Source: an uncultured Bacteroidales bacterium
GTDB lineage: Bacteria > Bacteroidota > Bacteroidia > Bacteroidales > Bacteroidaceae
Direction of reading: 5' to 3'
NCBI GenBank assembly: GCA_947367415.1
Contig: CANBEE010000157.1
Span: forward strand, 1-6,445
DNA length: 6,445 nucleotides
Position numbers and translations under genes: made by a program
Shown here: positions 6,418 through 6,445 of the stretch, piece after piece
Numbering within the stretch: position 1 is the first letter of the stretch
How the letters are laid out: each line of letters starts with the position of its first letter
Notes under the pieces: model-generated
Databases searched by the model: none
What the model saw: only the letters and a program-made list of their open reading frames with translations
Told to the model about the DNA's origin: nothing

Positions 6418-6445
6418 TTATTTGTATTTATCGTAAACTCTTGAG
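6418..6445 (-). CDS. Possible 3' tail of an upstream operon gene (partial)
   Basis: One minus-strand frame enters from the right edge and reads SRVYDKYK before a TAA stop at 6420-6418, which is 17 bases before the ntpA start. In related Bacteroidetes operons a DUF2764 gene precedes ntpA, so this could be its C-terminus. The evidence is weak: the other two frames also stop within this short stretch, and eight residues are too few to identify a family. It may simply be intergenic leader. Confidence 0.25.

Overview
The window holds most of a V-type (A/V-type) rotary ATPase operon. All genes lie on the minus strand and read from right to left: catalytic subunit A, nucleotide-binding subunit B, central-stalk subunit D, membrane subunit I (a-like) and proteolipid K (c-like). 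The protein sequences, the A-B-D-I-K order, the nearly SD-less A-rich leaders of most genes, and AT-rich heptamer repeats in a spacer all suggest a member of the Bacteroidetes, most likely the Bacteroidales (Prevotella/Bacteroides relatives). This placement comes from recalled family resemblance and was not tested by a search.

Layout from transcription start to end: 6401-6445 is a short A-rich leader that may carry the last codons of an upstream operon gene. ntpA (6400-4646) and ntpB (4638-3310) are 7 bases apart. A 131-base AT-rich spacer with heptamer repeats (3179-3309) separates ntpB from ntpD (3178-2537, GTG start). ntpD overlaps ntpI (2540-702) by ATGA. A 43-base gap follows, then ntpK (658-203). 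The left end (1-202) has no gene; it holds a strong hairpin just after ntpK, probably the operon terminator, and three more hairpins.

A and B form the ATP-hydrolysing or ATP-synthesising hexamer, D is the rotating shaft, K forms the rotor ring in the membrane and I carries the ion half-channels. K has the full set of Na+-ligand positions known from the Enterococcus hirae Na+-ATPase, so the enzyme is probably coupled to sodium. No C, F or G gene lies between A and K, as in the reduced operons of Bacteroidetes and Chlamydiae. E and the DUF2764 protein of such operons would be expected to the right of the window.

The most unusual feature is an 84-base palindromic element inside ntpI (2256-2339). 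It is inserted in frame and adds about 28 residues to the cytoplasmic domain of the I subunit. It looks like a dispersed Bacteroidetes palindromic repeat that has become protein-coding. I see no undescribed multi-gene system here; the rest is a conserved housekeeping operon.
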